A stretch of 64,000 nucleotides of DNA, taken from contig CM057337.1 in the NCBI GenBank assembly GCA_030015575.1, forward strand, positions 333,384,583 to 333,448,582, given 5' to 3'. Positions within the stretch are counted from its first letter, which is position 1. Each line of letters begins with the position of its first letter. The stretch is from Agapanthus africanus (Eukaryota > Streptophyta > Magnoliopsida > Asparagales > Amaryllidaceae). Shown here one piece after another: positions 9,030 through 19,105 of this stretch. Below the pieces are notes generated by a model. It searched no databases, was not told where the DNA came from, and saw nothing but the letters and a program-made list of their open reading frames with translations. A program made the position numbers and the translations under genes.

Positions 9030-10120
9030 TGATTGAAACGATTTCGGATTGTGTAGTATAAAATTGTAAAGAAATCACAATCAAAAATTATTTGACCGCA
9101 ATCAACTACGGTGTCGGATTGTAGATTGTAAGTGAGTGCAGATCGTCCACAGGGAAAGTGTAATCGTTCGTCTTTTGAATTAGGTGAGTCGAAACTTTAA
9201 AGAAAATAAAACAAAACAATTCATGATTTGAAATTAAAGTTCAAGAATGAGAAAAAACTATATCTAAGAAAGCATTAAAAGATAGAATCAAGAATTGATC
9301 GTTTGATGATTTTTCCAAACCAAATATCAAGAATCGAAATGAGGCTCGTAGGAATCGATCGGATCTATAGATGTGATGTAATCTTATAATTACGTATTCT
9401 TATCCTTCGATGAATTGATACTAGATCGATGATGATCGACAAGAATTAGGGATTTCTAGTGAAACTAGGGTTTCATCTCATCCCTTGTTCTTTCATCGAT
9501 ATCATTCACATTCTAGCCTCTAGTAATTTCAAGAAACGATCGTAGATCCCTAATTTCGAGCGATCACAATCAAGAAAGCATCGCTACGAAACTAGGTCAT
9601 CGATTCTTGAACTTGCTAGGGTTTACAAAACTCGTAGGACTTAAAAATCGTATTAAGATTTGTTACATCATCATTATACAATCGTCTCGACTCCTTCACG
9701 AGCGGAGTTTTACTCAAACATCATAACAAGAGCAACAATTACAAATTGAGATCTAATCATGATGTAAGAATTAAAAGAAAGCAAGATTCAAGAATTTCAC
9801 CTTTTATTTATATCAACAATTTAGTTACATTCGCTCAAGAACTACAAGAGGAAGAACTTGATCGTCGATTTGGCTTCGCTCGTCTCCGTGGATCGCGGAT
9901 CGGCTTGGATCACTTGCCCGATTGAAGATCGGCTCGGCTCCTAAAAGGTTGAAGGCTTCTTGCTTGATTTGGTACTCAAGATCTTGGATTTGGAGTGGAA
10001 TTAGGGTTAGGGTTTCGCACAAGCCTTATCACTAGACTTGTGGAAGAAGATGAAGAAAGAGGATGATGAGAGAAAACTAACTAATGATTAATGAACAACC
10101 TCAACCTTTAGATCTAGGCT

Positions 10121-10130
10121 CTATTTATAG
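10121..10130 (-). promoter_or_regulatory. TATA box of the A1 3' LTR
   Basis: CTATAAATAG on the minus strand, about 220 bp downstream of the heat-shock-motif array in the transcription direction. The same box is at 17486-17495 in the 5' LTR. Confidence 0.75.
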
Positions 10131-10167
10131 ATAACCAAACCCTAGATCTAGAATTCAAATTTCAAAT

Positions 10168-10339
10168 TTCCCTCCAAAATGAACAACTTTTCCCTCCAAA
10201 ATGAACAACTTTATTTGAATTTGAATTTTCCCTCCAAAATGAACAACTTTTCCCTCCAAAATGAACTACCTCATTTGAATTTGAATTTTCCCTCCAAAAT
10301 GAACTACCTCATTTGAATTTGAATTTTCCCTCCAAAATG
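10168..10339 (-). repeat. CCCTCCAAAATGAAC minisatellite in the A1 3' LTR
   Basis: Repeated TTCCCTCCAAAATGAAC units of about 18 bp alternate with TTTGAATTTGAA spacers, lying between the TATA box and the heat-shock-motif array. Copy number differs from the other LTR and accounts for the 21-bp length difference. Confidence 0.85.
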
Positions 10340-10352
10340 AGGTTGTTAGAAA

Positions 10353-10566
10353 GAATCTTCTAGAAAAAGTTTGTTGGAAGGAATATTCTAGAATGAGGTT
10401 GTTACAAGGAGGCTTCTAGAAGAAGGTTGTTGGAGAGAGCTTTCTAGAAGAAGGTTGTTATAAGGAGGCTTCTAGAAGAAGTTAGTTGGAGGGAGGCTTC
10501 TAGAACTAGGTTGTTAGGCCGAGCCTTCTAGATGAAGCCACGTGGAGTTTCTGGAGAGTTCTGGAA
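10353..10566 (-). promoter_or_regulatory. Array of heat-shock-element-like motifs (A1 3' LTR)
   Basis: Perfect three-module elements GAANNTTCNNGAA are at 10353-10365 and 10381-10393. One-mismatch versions (GAG for the first module) are at 10409-10421, 10437-10449, 10465-10477 and 10493-10505, then weaker ones at 10521-10533 and 10554-10566. Spacing is mostly 28 bp. The array sits in a tandem repeat upstream of the TATA box. GAANNTTCNNGAA is the known binding pattern of heat-shock factors; heat activation of this element is inferred. Confidence 0.75.
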
Positions 10567-10978
10567 GCTTTGCCGTTAGAAATAAGCACATGGGGAAAAT
10601 CTGCTTCTCTGCTGATGTCATCATGCCACGGATCCGCGGCGGGAAGCGCCCATTGGCCTTGAATAAATTTCTGGAATTTTACTGCCAGATCACCAGACTT
10701 AGACTTGGTGTAATTTTGATCAGCACTTTTGACAATTTGGCTCGGTTTCTGGAATTTCCTGCACAGACTTCGAAACAAGTGTTGCGCTACAAGAATGATG
10801 CGATGCCATGATAAACAGTCAATTTCCCTAAAAATGCCGGTTTTAGAGTACAACACAGGTAATTCGGTATTTTACGACCGATTTGCTAATATGTGAAATA
10901 TGAGTACCGAACACTTCTAAATGTATGCAAAAGATGGGGAAATTGCCGTGTTAAAAGTACATTATTTTCGACTGATCA

Positions 10979-10994
10979 AATACCCCCAAACTTA
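10979..10994 (-). other. Polypurine tract of A1
   Basis: On the minus strand TAAGTTTGGGGGTATT immediately precedes the 3' LTR start TGATCAG. This type of PPT is usual for Athila-like elements. Three similar tracts lie upstream near 12152, 12267 and 12335. Confidence 0.85.
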
Positions 10995-12374
10995 ATTTCG
11001 ATCGTCTCGAGCGAATGTTTTATTAAAAAGAGAAGGAGAAAATAAAGAAAGAGAAAAAAAACTAACTAGCACACTTTCGTAGGCAACACGATTGCACTGA
11101 GCACGTGCAACAAGCCTTTAAACCTCTAGGTGTCCCTAGTAGGAGGAGTGTTGTCTCCTGAGGGTTTTCAGCGGATTGCACCCACAAAATCCAATAATAA
11201 AAGCAAGATCATGAATATTACATTTAAAGAAAAGAATTGTAAAAGAAAAACTTTGAAAATTAGGGTTTCCAACTAAGCTAGCTTTTCGGTTGTCATGAGC
11301 CCTATCTTAATGGCCATGAAAAAATGTCAGAAATCACGTCCTCCCTCAATAAAACATCGTCTTATTCTTCATTCCTATCTTTATTCCAAACATCGATCAT
11401 ATAACCCTGCGTGTGTGTAAAGACATCCCTACACCCGGAGAATTCAATTCAAGCTATCATACTCTTACCCATCAGCCTCAGTACTTTTTTTTTTGATGAG
11501 CTCACACACTTTCATGCGACCGTTAATACTTCTTGAGGTACTAACCGACCGATTACTCATGTGCTTGCTTATTTGGTGTATTTTCCTCGTCTTGCACCAC
11601 CTTAGGTATAGCAGTGACTCCCAGACCAGTTGGCCTTAGGGCACTAGATGAAGAGGCACCCTCGCTATATATTTTTTATTTCCCTCGGTGATAACAAAAC
11701 CAGTGTCCATTTTTCTCACCATTTTTTTTATACATCGGCTTTAAGACAAGAGCATTTCAAGGTATCCTCTACTATCCCAGGCTTCAAGACGTGTGTAAGT
11801 GCAAATAGCAGGGTAGCAACGTTCAAAATGTTTGGCTTCCAGAATAGAAACTATTTTTCAGACTTATTTTTATCCTCAGATTAGTGACGTCTTTCATCTT
11901 ACTAACCCTTGGGACAACGGCTCATAACTACTTATTACTAGTTCGTATAAGAAAACTTCTAATTTTCTTAGTTTTCTTAAATTTTTCTAATCTCATGGAT
12001 GTAATTGTTCACTATCTAAACTTTTATTATCTTATTTATATACAAAAAAGTATTTTTATAGTTTTGAAAATTTTTAAATTTTTATAGGTTTTCAAAAAAT
12101 GTTTTGTGCTTATGCAAAGTGATATGCAAATGATGCAAAAATAAGCACAAACCTCCCCCAAACTTGTTTTCAACAGTGTCCTCACTGTTGCCTTCAGCTA
12201 AATCTCGAAAAAACCTGTAAGCTTGGGAGGAATTTATTAGTGGGGGCAAAATATTTAAGTGAAGAACCTCCCCCAAACTTATTTTTGGCTCAAAATTTTG
12301 TAAAAATTATTTTTTTCAAGAGCCAGATAATGTGCCCCCCCAAACTTGAGTTATGCAATGTTAATCTTTTAAAA
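10995..12374 (-). other. A1 3' untranslated region without a gene
   Basis: About 1.4 kb between the stop of gag-protease and the PPT. I find no coding motif on either strand. Its distal part on the minus strand contains three extra AAGTTTGGGGG-type purine tracts, at 12152-12165, 12267-12280 and 12335-12347. In complete Athila relatives pol and an env-like frame would occupy this side; here they are absent. Confidence 0.75.
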
Positions 12375-15287
12375 TCACAAGTGGGGGTCAAAAATCATAG
12401 GTCGATGCCAAGCTTTGCAAAGACCAAATGTTAACACCAACCATTCAAAAAATTTATCAATGCAGTGCTCTGGTTGGTGGAAGAAGAAGAAGTGGGGAAA
12501 GGTTAAGTGGTGGAAGAGAGTGTGTGTGCGTCTCATATTGGAGAGACGATGCAGTGTATGTGATGGATTACTCGCATTCTTCTTACAGTTCAAAAGAAGG
12601 GGTGGAGGTTCAATTTCATTGATTGGGAGATGATTCATCTCAACACCCGTGTCTTTCAAAAATGCGAGTTCATCAGCGAAGATCTCTTCAAAAGTTCCAT
12701 CCATACCCCGAGACATAATGTCATTACAAAGTGCGGGGTGATCTACAGACTCTAAAAGCAGTTCATAATCAGTGTTATTTGTTGACCCGGACATCTCGGT
12801 GGAAGAGTCCGTATGTGTATGATACATAGTTAGGTCAAACAATAACATATGAAAAGAGTCAAGATCGATATCAGGAGGATCATCAAATTCGCTGCTGTCG
12901 ACATCCATTAAGTCGACAGAACATACCTGAGCAGTAGGTTCGGAGGGTACACTTCCCAACTTGTAAATGTTCAGCTCTATTGACCTATTCCCGAAAGATA
13001 AGGTCATAGAGCCATTACGACAGTTGATTATTGCATTGGAAGTGGCCAAAAAGGGGCGACCTAAAATCACCGGAATTTGATTCCGTGGGTTCGCTACAGG
13101 CTGTGTATCAATTACAATAAAATCTACCGGGAATATAAATTCTCCGATTTTTATTAACACATCCTCCAGTTCACCCCTAGGTTTGGTGATTGATCGGTCA
13201 GCCATCTGGAGAGTGCAATTGGTTGGCTTTAACTCTCCGATCCCTAGTTGCTCATAGACTGAATATGGAAGCAAGTTAACACTGGCGCCAAGGTCTAGTA
13301 GAGCACGGTTAATGTGTTTTTCCCCAATAGAAACGGAAATAGTAGGATATCCTGGATCCTTACGTTTCCTCGGTAATTGCTGGGGGAAAGCCGTGTCTAT
13401 TGTTTTTTCCATAAAAATCTTCTTGGGCACTGAATTCTTCCTCTTTCTAGTGCACAAGTTCTTAAGAGTTTTTGCATAAGACGGGACTTGTTGGATGGCA
13501 TCTAGGAGAGGGATGTTGGTGTTTACTTGCTTAAAAATGTTCATAATCTTCTCCATATGTGGACTCGGTGTGTTAGCCCTTAACCGATTAGGATAAGGTG
13601 CTTTAGCAATAAGCGCTGGGTCCATCATAGGAGAAGGAAGCGTGTGTGGAACCGATCCCATAATAGAAGTGGGAATCGTCCGTGGAGGGGAAAAAGAGGT
13701 GGGCTGTAGTGGCGAGCCTTTTGGGAAATAGAGAATAGGCTCGGAAGAAGATGGTGGGGTAGAAGAACTGGGGTAAGAAGTGTGTGTGTGAGGAAAGGTC
13801 TCAGCCGGGGTGTTATTGATTGATTTATTAGTATCATCAAACTCTTCCCCAAGGTGATGGTCAAGCACTCTTCCAGATCTCAACGTGATTGCATCCACAT
13901 CATGTGAATAGCTAGAATTGGGTAACGGTTGAGCTGGAAGTTTCCCTTTCTCTCGTGCACTCATTTCGGCTTTTAGTTGTGCAATTTGTTCTTCCATCGA
14001 TTTGATGTTCTCATTTTGAGAGATAATGATCTTTATTACATTCTCGACGAATGATTGCAAACTTGCCGTCCCTTGGATGGATTGTTTCATGAAAGTATCC
14101 AAGGTCTGTGCTAGTGCAGAGGTATTAACTGTACCGGTCAATTGCAAAAAGTTTTCATGTGGTGCAAAAGTGTTGGCCGGATTTTGGAAATTTTGTGCTT
14201 GAAAGGGGTGCTGACTCAATTGAAGTTGTGGGTGCTGTTGTGGTGGAGGGGCCCCTTGGAAATTGTTTTGGTTTGGAACCGTGTTTTGAAATTGGGATTG
14301 GTTCCAATCAAAGTTAGGATGATTCCTCCACCCCTGATCATATGTGGAGGAAGATGGATTGTTTCTAGGTCTTTGAAATGCGGCATTTGTATGCTCAGGA
14401 CCTTGAAATGGACATTCTTCCGTCAAGTGAGACGGATCAGAACAGCATCCACATACAGTTTTGGAGAGTGATATTTGACTTAGGGCGGCTAAAAATTTGT
14501 TTTCCATAGTCTCGAGTTTCTTTTGCATAGCTGAAATGTCAGCTCTAACTCCTATGGAAATATCATTGCCATCCCTAGACGATTGACTCACACCCTCCCA
14601 CTGTAAAGATTTTTCAGCGAAATCTTCTAGAAATTTCCAGGCTTCCCCATCATCTTTGGTCATAAAGTTGCCTTGACACATGGATTCAAGGGACTGTCTT
14701 GTGTAAGGAGTAATGCCCTCATAAATGATTCGGCACAATTCCCATCTCGGGATGCCGTGATGTGGACATTGGATTAACAAATCCTTGAAACGGTCAAGAC
14801 ATTTTGAAAATGTTTCATTTGGAAGCTGGGTGAATTGATAGATTTCGCTACGGATTCGAGCTGTTTTGTGATGTGGGTAGAATTTCTTAAGGAATGCTTT
14901 GACGAATTCGTCCCAATTTGAAATGGAATGTGCGGTAGTGTTATAAAGCCACTTCTCGGCTAAATCGCACAAGGTGAATGGGAGAAGACGAAGACGTAAA
15001 GCATCCACAGAAAGCTGTGAAGTACCCATCATTGCGCATACATTTTCAAATTTCGTGATAAACACGTATGCGTCTTCAGACTCGAGACCGTGAAATTTTG
15101 GTAGAAGGTTGATGTATTGGGGTTTTATTTGAAAATTTTCCCCGTTGGCTGGTGGTGTGGAAAGACAAGTGGAAAGTGGGCCTCGTGTAGGATAGCATCT
15201 CTCTTGGAGAGAGATGCGAGGTGGATTCTGCGCACCAACGGACGGCGGCAGAGTAGTGGAAAAGAAGTTCGATGGAGGTGGATCCAT
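12375..15287 (-). CDS. gag-pro: gag-protease polyprotein of A1 (Athila-like)
   Basis: A single open frame of 970 codons, with no frameshift. Residues about 60-210 form the capsid-type retrotransposon gag domain (FITKFENVCAMM, then WDEFVKAFLKKFYP and the LPNETFSKCLDRFKDLL stretch). C279-x2-C282-x4-H287-x4-C292 is a zinc knuckle for RNA binding. A Gln/Pro/Asn-rich linker and a short coiled-coil-like segment (about 415-445) follow. The aspartic protease has LLDLGAS with the catalytic Asp near 665, and ILGRPFL near 741. DLGA in place of DSGA/DTGA is normal in Athila-type proteases. The start ATG at 15287 gives MDPPPSNFF; no better start is seen. No reverse transcriptase follows. The protein would build particles, while other enzymes must come in trans. 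The frame crosses a normally variable region and its end near 12375 runs close to the purine tracts, so the last 100 residues may be extra. Confidence 0.9.
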   Translation of the reverse strand: MDPPPSNFFSTTLPPSVGAQNPPRISLQERCYPTRGPLSTCLSTPPANGENFQIKPQYINLLPKFHGLESEDAYVFITKFENVCAMMGTSQLSVDALRLRLLPFTLCDLAEKWLYNTTAHSISNWDEFVKAFLKKFYPHHKTARIRSEIYQFTQLPNETFSKCLDRFKDLLIQCPHHGIPRWELCRIIYEGITPYTRQSLESMCQGNFMTKDDGEAWKFLEDFAEKSLQWEGVSQSSRDGNDISIGVRADISAMQKKLETMENKFLAALSQISLSKTVCGCCSDPSHLTEECPFQGPEHTNAAFQRPRNNPSSSTYDQGWRNHPNFDWNQSQFQNTVPNQNNFQGAPPPQQHPQLQLSQHPFQAQNFQNPANTFAPHENFLQLTGTVNTSALAQTLDTFMKQSIQGTASLQSFVENVIKIIISQNENIKSMEEQIAQLKAEMSAREKGKLPAQPLPNSSYSHDVDAITLRSGRVLDHHLGEEFDDTNKSINNTPAETFPHTHTSYPSSSTPPSSSEPILYFPKGSPLQPTSFSPPRTIPTSIMGSVPHTLPSPMMDPALIAKAPYPNRLRANTPSPHMEKIMNIFKQVNTNIPLLDAIQQVPSYAKTLKNLCTRKRKNSVPKKIFMEKTIDTAFPQQLPRKRKDPGYPTISVSIGEKHINRALLDLGASVNLLPYSVYEQLGIGELKPTNCTLQMADRSITKPRGELEDVLIKIGEFIFPVDFIVIDTQPVANPRNQIPVILGRPFLATSNAIINCRNGSMTLSFGNRSIELNIYKLGSVPSEPTAQVCSVDLMDVDSSEFDDPPDIDLDSFHMLLFDLTMYHTHTDSSTEMSGSTNNTDYELLLESVDHPALCNDIMSRGMDGTFEEIFADELAFLKDTGVEMNHLPINEIEPPPLLLNCKKNASNPSHTLHRLSNMRRTHTLFHHLTFPHFFFFHQPEHCIDKFFEWLVLTFGLCKAWHRPMIFDPHL

Positions 15288-16375
15288 CGATGTGGGTGTG
15301 GTGGTGGGTAAAAGAAAAGGTAAATGTAGAAATACCGACTTTAGGGTCGATCGGGGGACGCGGACTGAACATGCACTAGAATCCTGTTGTCCAGCCTATC
15401 TTGTACTAAAAAGGGTTAGTACAAGTGGCAGCGTGAATTTATAATTAGGGGAAATGATGAATGCGGTGTTTGTTTTGAAAATTGATACGGATTTTGAAAA
15501 ATATGATGCAACACAACAAATGCAACACACAAAACCCTAAAATCTAGTGGTCACCTAGGTCAACGCTCTAGACCGCTCCTAACTGCCAAAAGACAAGTCG
15601 CAGGATCAATCCTCCACTGCCTCTTTGTCCCCCTGTGGCCGGATAAGTGCCAGGTAAGTGGGAAGGTACTCCACTACGTAAGTAGTGGGCCTAATTAAAA
15701 ACCACTAGCCTTAGACACACTCGCCTTAGGCACCACAAGAAAACGCGGATAAGCAATGAATTACCCACGGCCCTCTCTTGTCCTAATTGAGCGCGACAGT
15801 CCTTAGAGTCATCTCTAGATTTCTTTTAGTTAATGGGGGTAAATGCGGATGCAAGTTTGGTGGTTTTCGGGGCCTAGGAAGGGTAATGAACTCCCCACCT
15901 AATCTGGATTTGGTCGTGCCCCTTAATTTCCGTATTAATATGCAAACAACCAAAATCAAAAACACGCACAATTTATTTTGCTTTTTGCGGCGCTGCGATT
16001 ATTTGCAAAGAAACCTGCAGAAATTTGTTATTTGGAGCTAAAAGAGGAGAGAGAAGAAGGTAAGAAGGTACCTGAAGAAGTTTGGAACAGAGAAGCCTTG
16101 AAGAGGCCACGGAACCGCCGCAGGAGGGGGGGTTTTGCCGCAAAATCGCGGTTGGGGAAAGGGATCACTGCACAGAAATTTAGGAGAATGCTTCTATTTC
16201 TCCCCTTAGCTCTCTGGAATGCTCAGAAAAATTTTATCCAAGCTCCAATGATTCCAGAATTCCTCGCAATCAAATCACAACACACGTATTAGGGTTTGTG
16301 CGAGTTTAGATCACAAAATTTAGATGGAATAAAATTTTCAACTCAAATTTCAAAATATGAACAATTAGCGCACTA
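15288..16375 (-). other. A1 5' leader between PBS and gag
   Basis: About 1.1 kb without a supported gene. It includes short frames on both strands without motifs. In this direction it starts at the PBS and ends at the gag ATG. Length and position fit a packaging/leader region. Confidence 0.65.
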
Positions 16376-16393
16376 TCCCCGGCAACGGGGCCA
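16376..16393 (-). other. Primer-binding site of A1 (tRNA-Asp)
   Basis: On the minus strand TGGCCCCGTTGCCGGGGA, two bases after the 5' LTR. It matches the complement of the plant tRNA-Asp 3' end except for one base (C for G at position 5). The copy in the tail at 9010-9027 is perfect. Confidence 0.88.
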
Positions 16394-17485
16394 TTTGATT
16401 GAAACGATTTCGGATTGTGTAGTATAAAATTGTAAAGAAATCACAATCAAAAATTATTTGACCGCAATCAACTACGGTGTTGGATTATAGATTGTAAGTG
16501 AGTGCGGATCGTCCACAGGGAAAGTGTAATCGTTCGTCTTTTGAATTAGGTGAGTCGAAACTTTAAAGAAAAGAAAACAAAACAATTCATGATTTGAAAT
16601 TAAAGTTCAAGAATGAGAAAAAACTAGATCTAAGAAAGCATTAAAAGATAGAATCAAGAATTGATCGTTTGATGATTTTTCCAAACCAAATATCAAGAAT
16701 CGAAATGAGGCTCGTAGGAATCGATCGGATCTATAGATGTGATGTAATCTTATAATTACGTATTCTTATCCTTCGATGAATTGATACTAGATCGATGATG
16801 ATCGACAAGAATTAGCGATTTCTAGTGAAACTAAGGTTTCATCTCATCCCTTGTTCTTTCATCGATATCATTCACATTCTAGCCTCTAGTAATTTCAAGA
16901 AACGATCGTAGATCCCTAATTTCGAGCGATCACAATCAAGAAAGCATCGCTACGAAACTAGGTCATCGATTCTTGAACTTGCTAGAGTTTACAAAACTCG
17001 TAGGACTTAAAAATCGTATTAAGTTTGTTACATCATCATTCTACAATCGTCTCGACTCCTTCACGAGCGGAGTTTTACTCAAACATCACAACAAGAGCAA
17101 CAATTACAAATTGAGATCTAATCATGATGTAAGAATTAAAAGAAAGCAAGATTCAAGAATTTCACCTTTTATTTATATCAACAATTTAGTTACATTCGCT
17201 CAAGAACTACAAGAGGAAGAACTTGATCGTCGATTTGGCTTCGCTCGTCTCCGTGGATCGCGGATCGGCTTGGATCACTTGCCCGATTGAAGATCGGCTC
17301 GGCTCCTAAAAGGTTGAAGGCTTCTTGCTTGATTTGGTACTCAAGATCTTGGATTTGGAGTGGAATTAGGGTTAGGGTTTCGCACAAGCCTTATCACTAG
17401 ACTTGTGGAAGAAGATGAAGAAAGAGGATGATGAGAGAAAACTAACTAATGATTAATGAACAACCCCAACCTTTAGATCTAGGCT

Positions 17486-17495
17486 CTATTTATAG
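17486..17495 (-). promoter_or_regulatory. TATA box of the A1 5' LTR
   Basis: CTATAAATAG on the minus strand. It is the likely active promoter of A1, with transcription starting roughly 25-35 bases further left. Confidence 0.78.
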
Positions 17496-17532
17496 ATAAC
17501 CAAACCCTAGATCTAGAATTCAAATTTCAAAT

Positions 17533-17727
17533 TTCCCTCCAAAATGAACAACTTTTCCCTCCAAAATGAACAACTTTATTTGAATTTGAATTTTCCCTCC
17601 AAAATGAACAACTTTTCCCTCCAAAATGAACTACCTCATTTGAATTTGAATTTTCCCTCCAAAATGAACAAATTTTCCCTCCAAAATGAACTACCTCATT
17701 TGAATTTGAATTTTCCCTCCAAAATGA
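17533..17727 (-). repeat. CCCTCCAAAATGAAC minisatellite in the A1 5' LTR
   Basis: Same array as in the 3' LTR but with one more unit. The + strand frame of 68 codons across it is a repeat artefact. Confidence 0.85.
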
Positions 17728-17739
17728 GGTTGTTAGAAA

Positions 17740-17953
17740 GAATCTTCTAGAAAAAGTTTGTTGGAAGGAATATTCTAGAATGAGGTTGTTACAAGGAGGC
17801 TTCTAGAAGAAAGTTGTTGGAGAGAGCTTTCTAGAAGAAGGTTGTTATAAGGAGGCTTCTAGAAGAAGTTAGTTGGAGGGAGGCTTCTAGAACTAGGTTG
17901 TTAGGCCGAGCCTTCTAGATGAAGCCACGTGGAGTTTCTGGAGAGTTCTGGAA
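17740..17953 (-). promoter_or_regulatory. Array of heat-shock-element-like motifs (A1 5' LTR)
   Basis: Same motifs as in the other LTR, offset by 7387 bp. Perfect GAANNTTCNNGAA occurs at 17740-17752 and 17768-17780, with one-mismatch copies every 28 bp to about 17892 and weaker ones to 17953. They lie upstream of the TATA box of the promoter LTR. Comparable elements are known in the heat-activated plant element ONSEN; the parallel is inferred. Confidence 0.77.
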
Positions 17954-18644
17954 GCTTTGCCGTTAGAAATAAGCACATGGGGAAAATCTGCTTCTCTGCT
18001 GACGTCATCATGCCACGGATCCGCGGCGGGAAGCGCCCATTGGCCTTGAATAAATTTCTGGAATTTTACTGCCAGATCACCAGACTTAGACTTGGTGTAA
18101 TTTTGATCAGCACTTTTGACAATTTGGCTCGGTTTCTGGAATTTCCTGCACAGACTTCGAAACAAGTGTTGCGCTACAAGAATGATGCGATGCCATGATA
18201 AACAGTCAATTTCCCTAAAAATGCCGGTTTTAGAGTACAACACAGGTAATTCGGTATTTTACGACCGATTTTCTAATATGTGAAATATGAGTACCGAACA
18301 CTTCTAAATGTATGCAAAAGATGGGGAAATTGCCGTGTTAAAAGTACATTATTTTCGACTGATCATCATGCACTGGGGATATGAGAAAGTAAATGTGCAA
18401 CACTCATGAAGGTACACTCACAGGTACTCCTAATACATGGAACAGTGCACAAGTATATAAAGATGAGGTATGGAGTGAAATATGTCATTTCCACGGAATC
18501 CTGACATCGTGGTAGGATCACAATCTAGCAAGACAAATCAAAATCCCAATTCCTCAATCAGCCCCAAATTGGCTCTCATATCATCTAAGTGTCACATCTC
18601 CTCAACTGCACAATATCTAGTGTATCTCGTATATAAATCGAATG

Positions 18645-18930
18645 TACAACACCAAGTATATCTCACAGATATCGAATGTACATCATCAAGTAGATCTCAC
18701 ATATCTAGTATGTACAATATCAGGTATATCTCACATATATCAAATGTACAACATCAAGTGGATCTCACATATCTAGTATGTACAATATCAGGTATATCTC
18801 ACCTATATCAAATGTACAACAGCAAGTGGATCTCACGTATCTCGTATGTACAATATCAGGTATATCTTACATATATCAAATGTACAACATCAAGTGGATC
18901 TCACATATCTAGTATGTACAATATCAACAT
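18645..18930 (-). repeat. 68-bp tandem repeat in the G2 3' LTR
   Basis: GTATGTAC recurs at 18708, 18776, 18844 and 18912, exactly 68 bp apart, with diverged copies before. The other LTR has one more unit. The open frame of 169 codons across it is an artefact of the repeat. Confidence 0.92.
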
Positions 18931-19031
18931 TCAATCCCAATGGATCTCTTATATCCCAAATCAAATCTCCAGCACAGCTCTAACATCCTAAATATAATGA
19001 CATAAACAAATATGATGAGGGCAATACACAT

Positions 19032-19105
19032 ATATTAGCGTCTCATTCCACTAATATTGGTGTAAGGGTATATATAACAGCGGCTCAATCCCCTGTTATA
19101 TATAC
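19032..19105 (-). other. Twin hairpins with similar loops (G2 3' LTR)
   Basis: The first has arms 19032-19038/19051-19057 and loop CGTCTCATTCCA. The second has perfect 13-bp arms 19068-19080/19093-19105 and loop CGGCTCAATCCC. G3 carries the second hairpin with nearly the same loop at 33351-33388. Confidence 0.8.

Larger units (their letters stand above)
9030..10978 (-). repeat. A1 3' LTR
   Basis: It matches 16396-18365 almost base for base. On the minus strand it begins TGATCAGTCG (10978) and ends CAATCA. Contents in that direction: an upstream region, the heat-shock-motif array (10566-10353), a minisatellite, a TATA box (10130-10121) and a transcribed part. The 65- and 116-codon frames within it occur in both LTRs because the LTRs are copies; no domain is recognisable. 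Confidence 0.93.
8962..18365 (-). mobile_element. A1: Athila-like, gag-protease-only LTR retrotransposon
   Basis: It is flanked by the TSD TCATG (8957-8961 and 18366-18370). The uninterrupted target is visible in the other G2 LTR near 25091. The LTRs are 9030-10978 and 16396-18365 (1949 and 1970 bp), with roughly fifteen substitutions seen by eye, so the insertion is young. The PBS next to the right LTR is complementary to tRNA-Asp, as in Athila-type elements. The interior (5.4 kb) holds one gag-protease gene and no reverse transcriptase or integrase, so it is non-autonomous. It has an unusual 68-bp tail at 8962-9029. Confidence 0.92.
16396..18365 (-). repeat. A1 5' LTR
   Basis: TGATCAGTCG...CAATCA on the minus strand, directly bordered on the right by TSD copy TCATG (18366-18370). 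It would drive the element: heat-shock-motif array at 17740-17953, TATA at 17486-17495, transcription to the left. A 65-codon frame at 17190-17387 lies just after the expected transcription start and could be an upstream reading frame; no domain is seen. Confidence 0.93.

Noticed and set aside
10506..10856. 116-codon frame found intact in both A1 LTRs
   Set aside because: LTRs of a young element are near identical, so a shared open frame is expected; it lies in U3 upstream of the TATA box and has no motif.
12415..12633. Small frames on the strand opposite the gag-protease 3' end
   Set aside because: No motif; antisense shadow.
13625..14471. Frames of 79 and 109 codons overlapping the gag-protease gene
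   Set aside because: Shadows of the 970-codon gene in other frames.
18482..18991. 169-codon frame with repeated SNVQHQVDL, and its 189-codon counterpart at 25207
   Set aside because: It follows the 68-bp repeat in the LTR, on the strand opposite to the element, and its length changes with repeat number.
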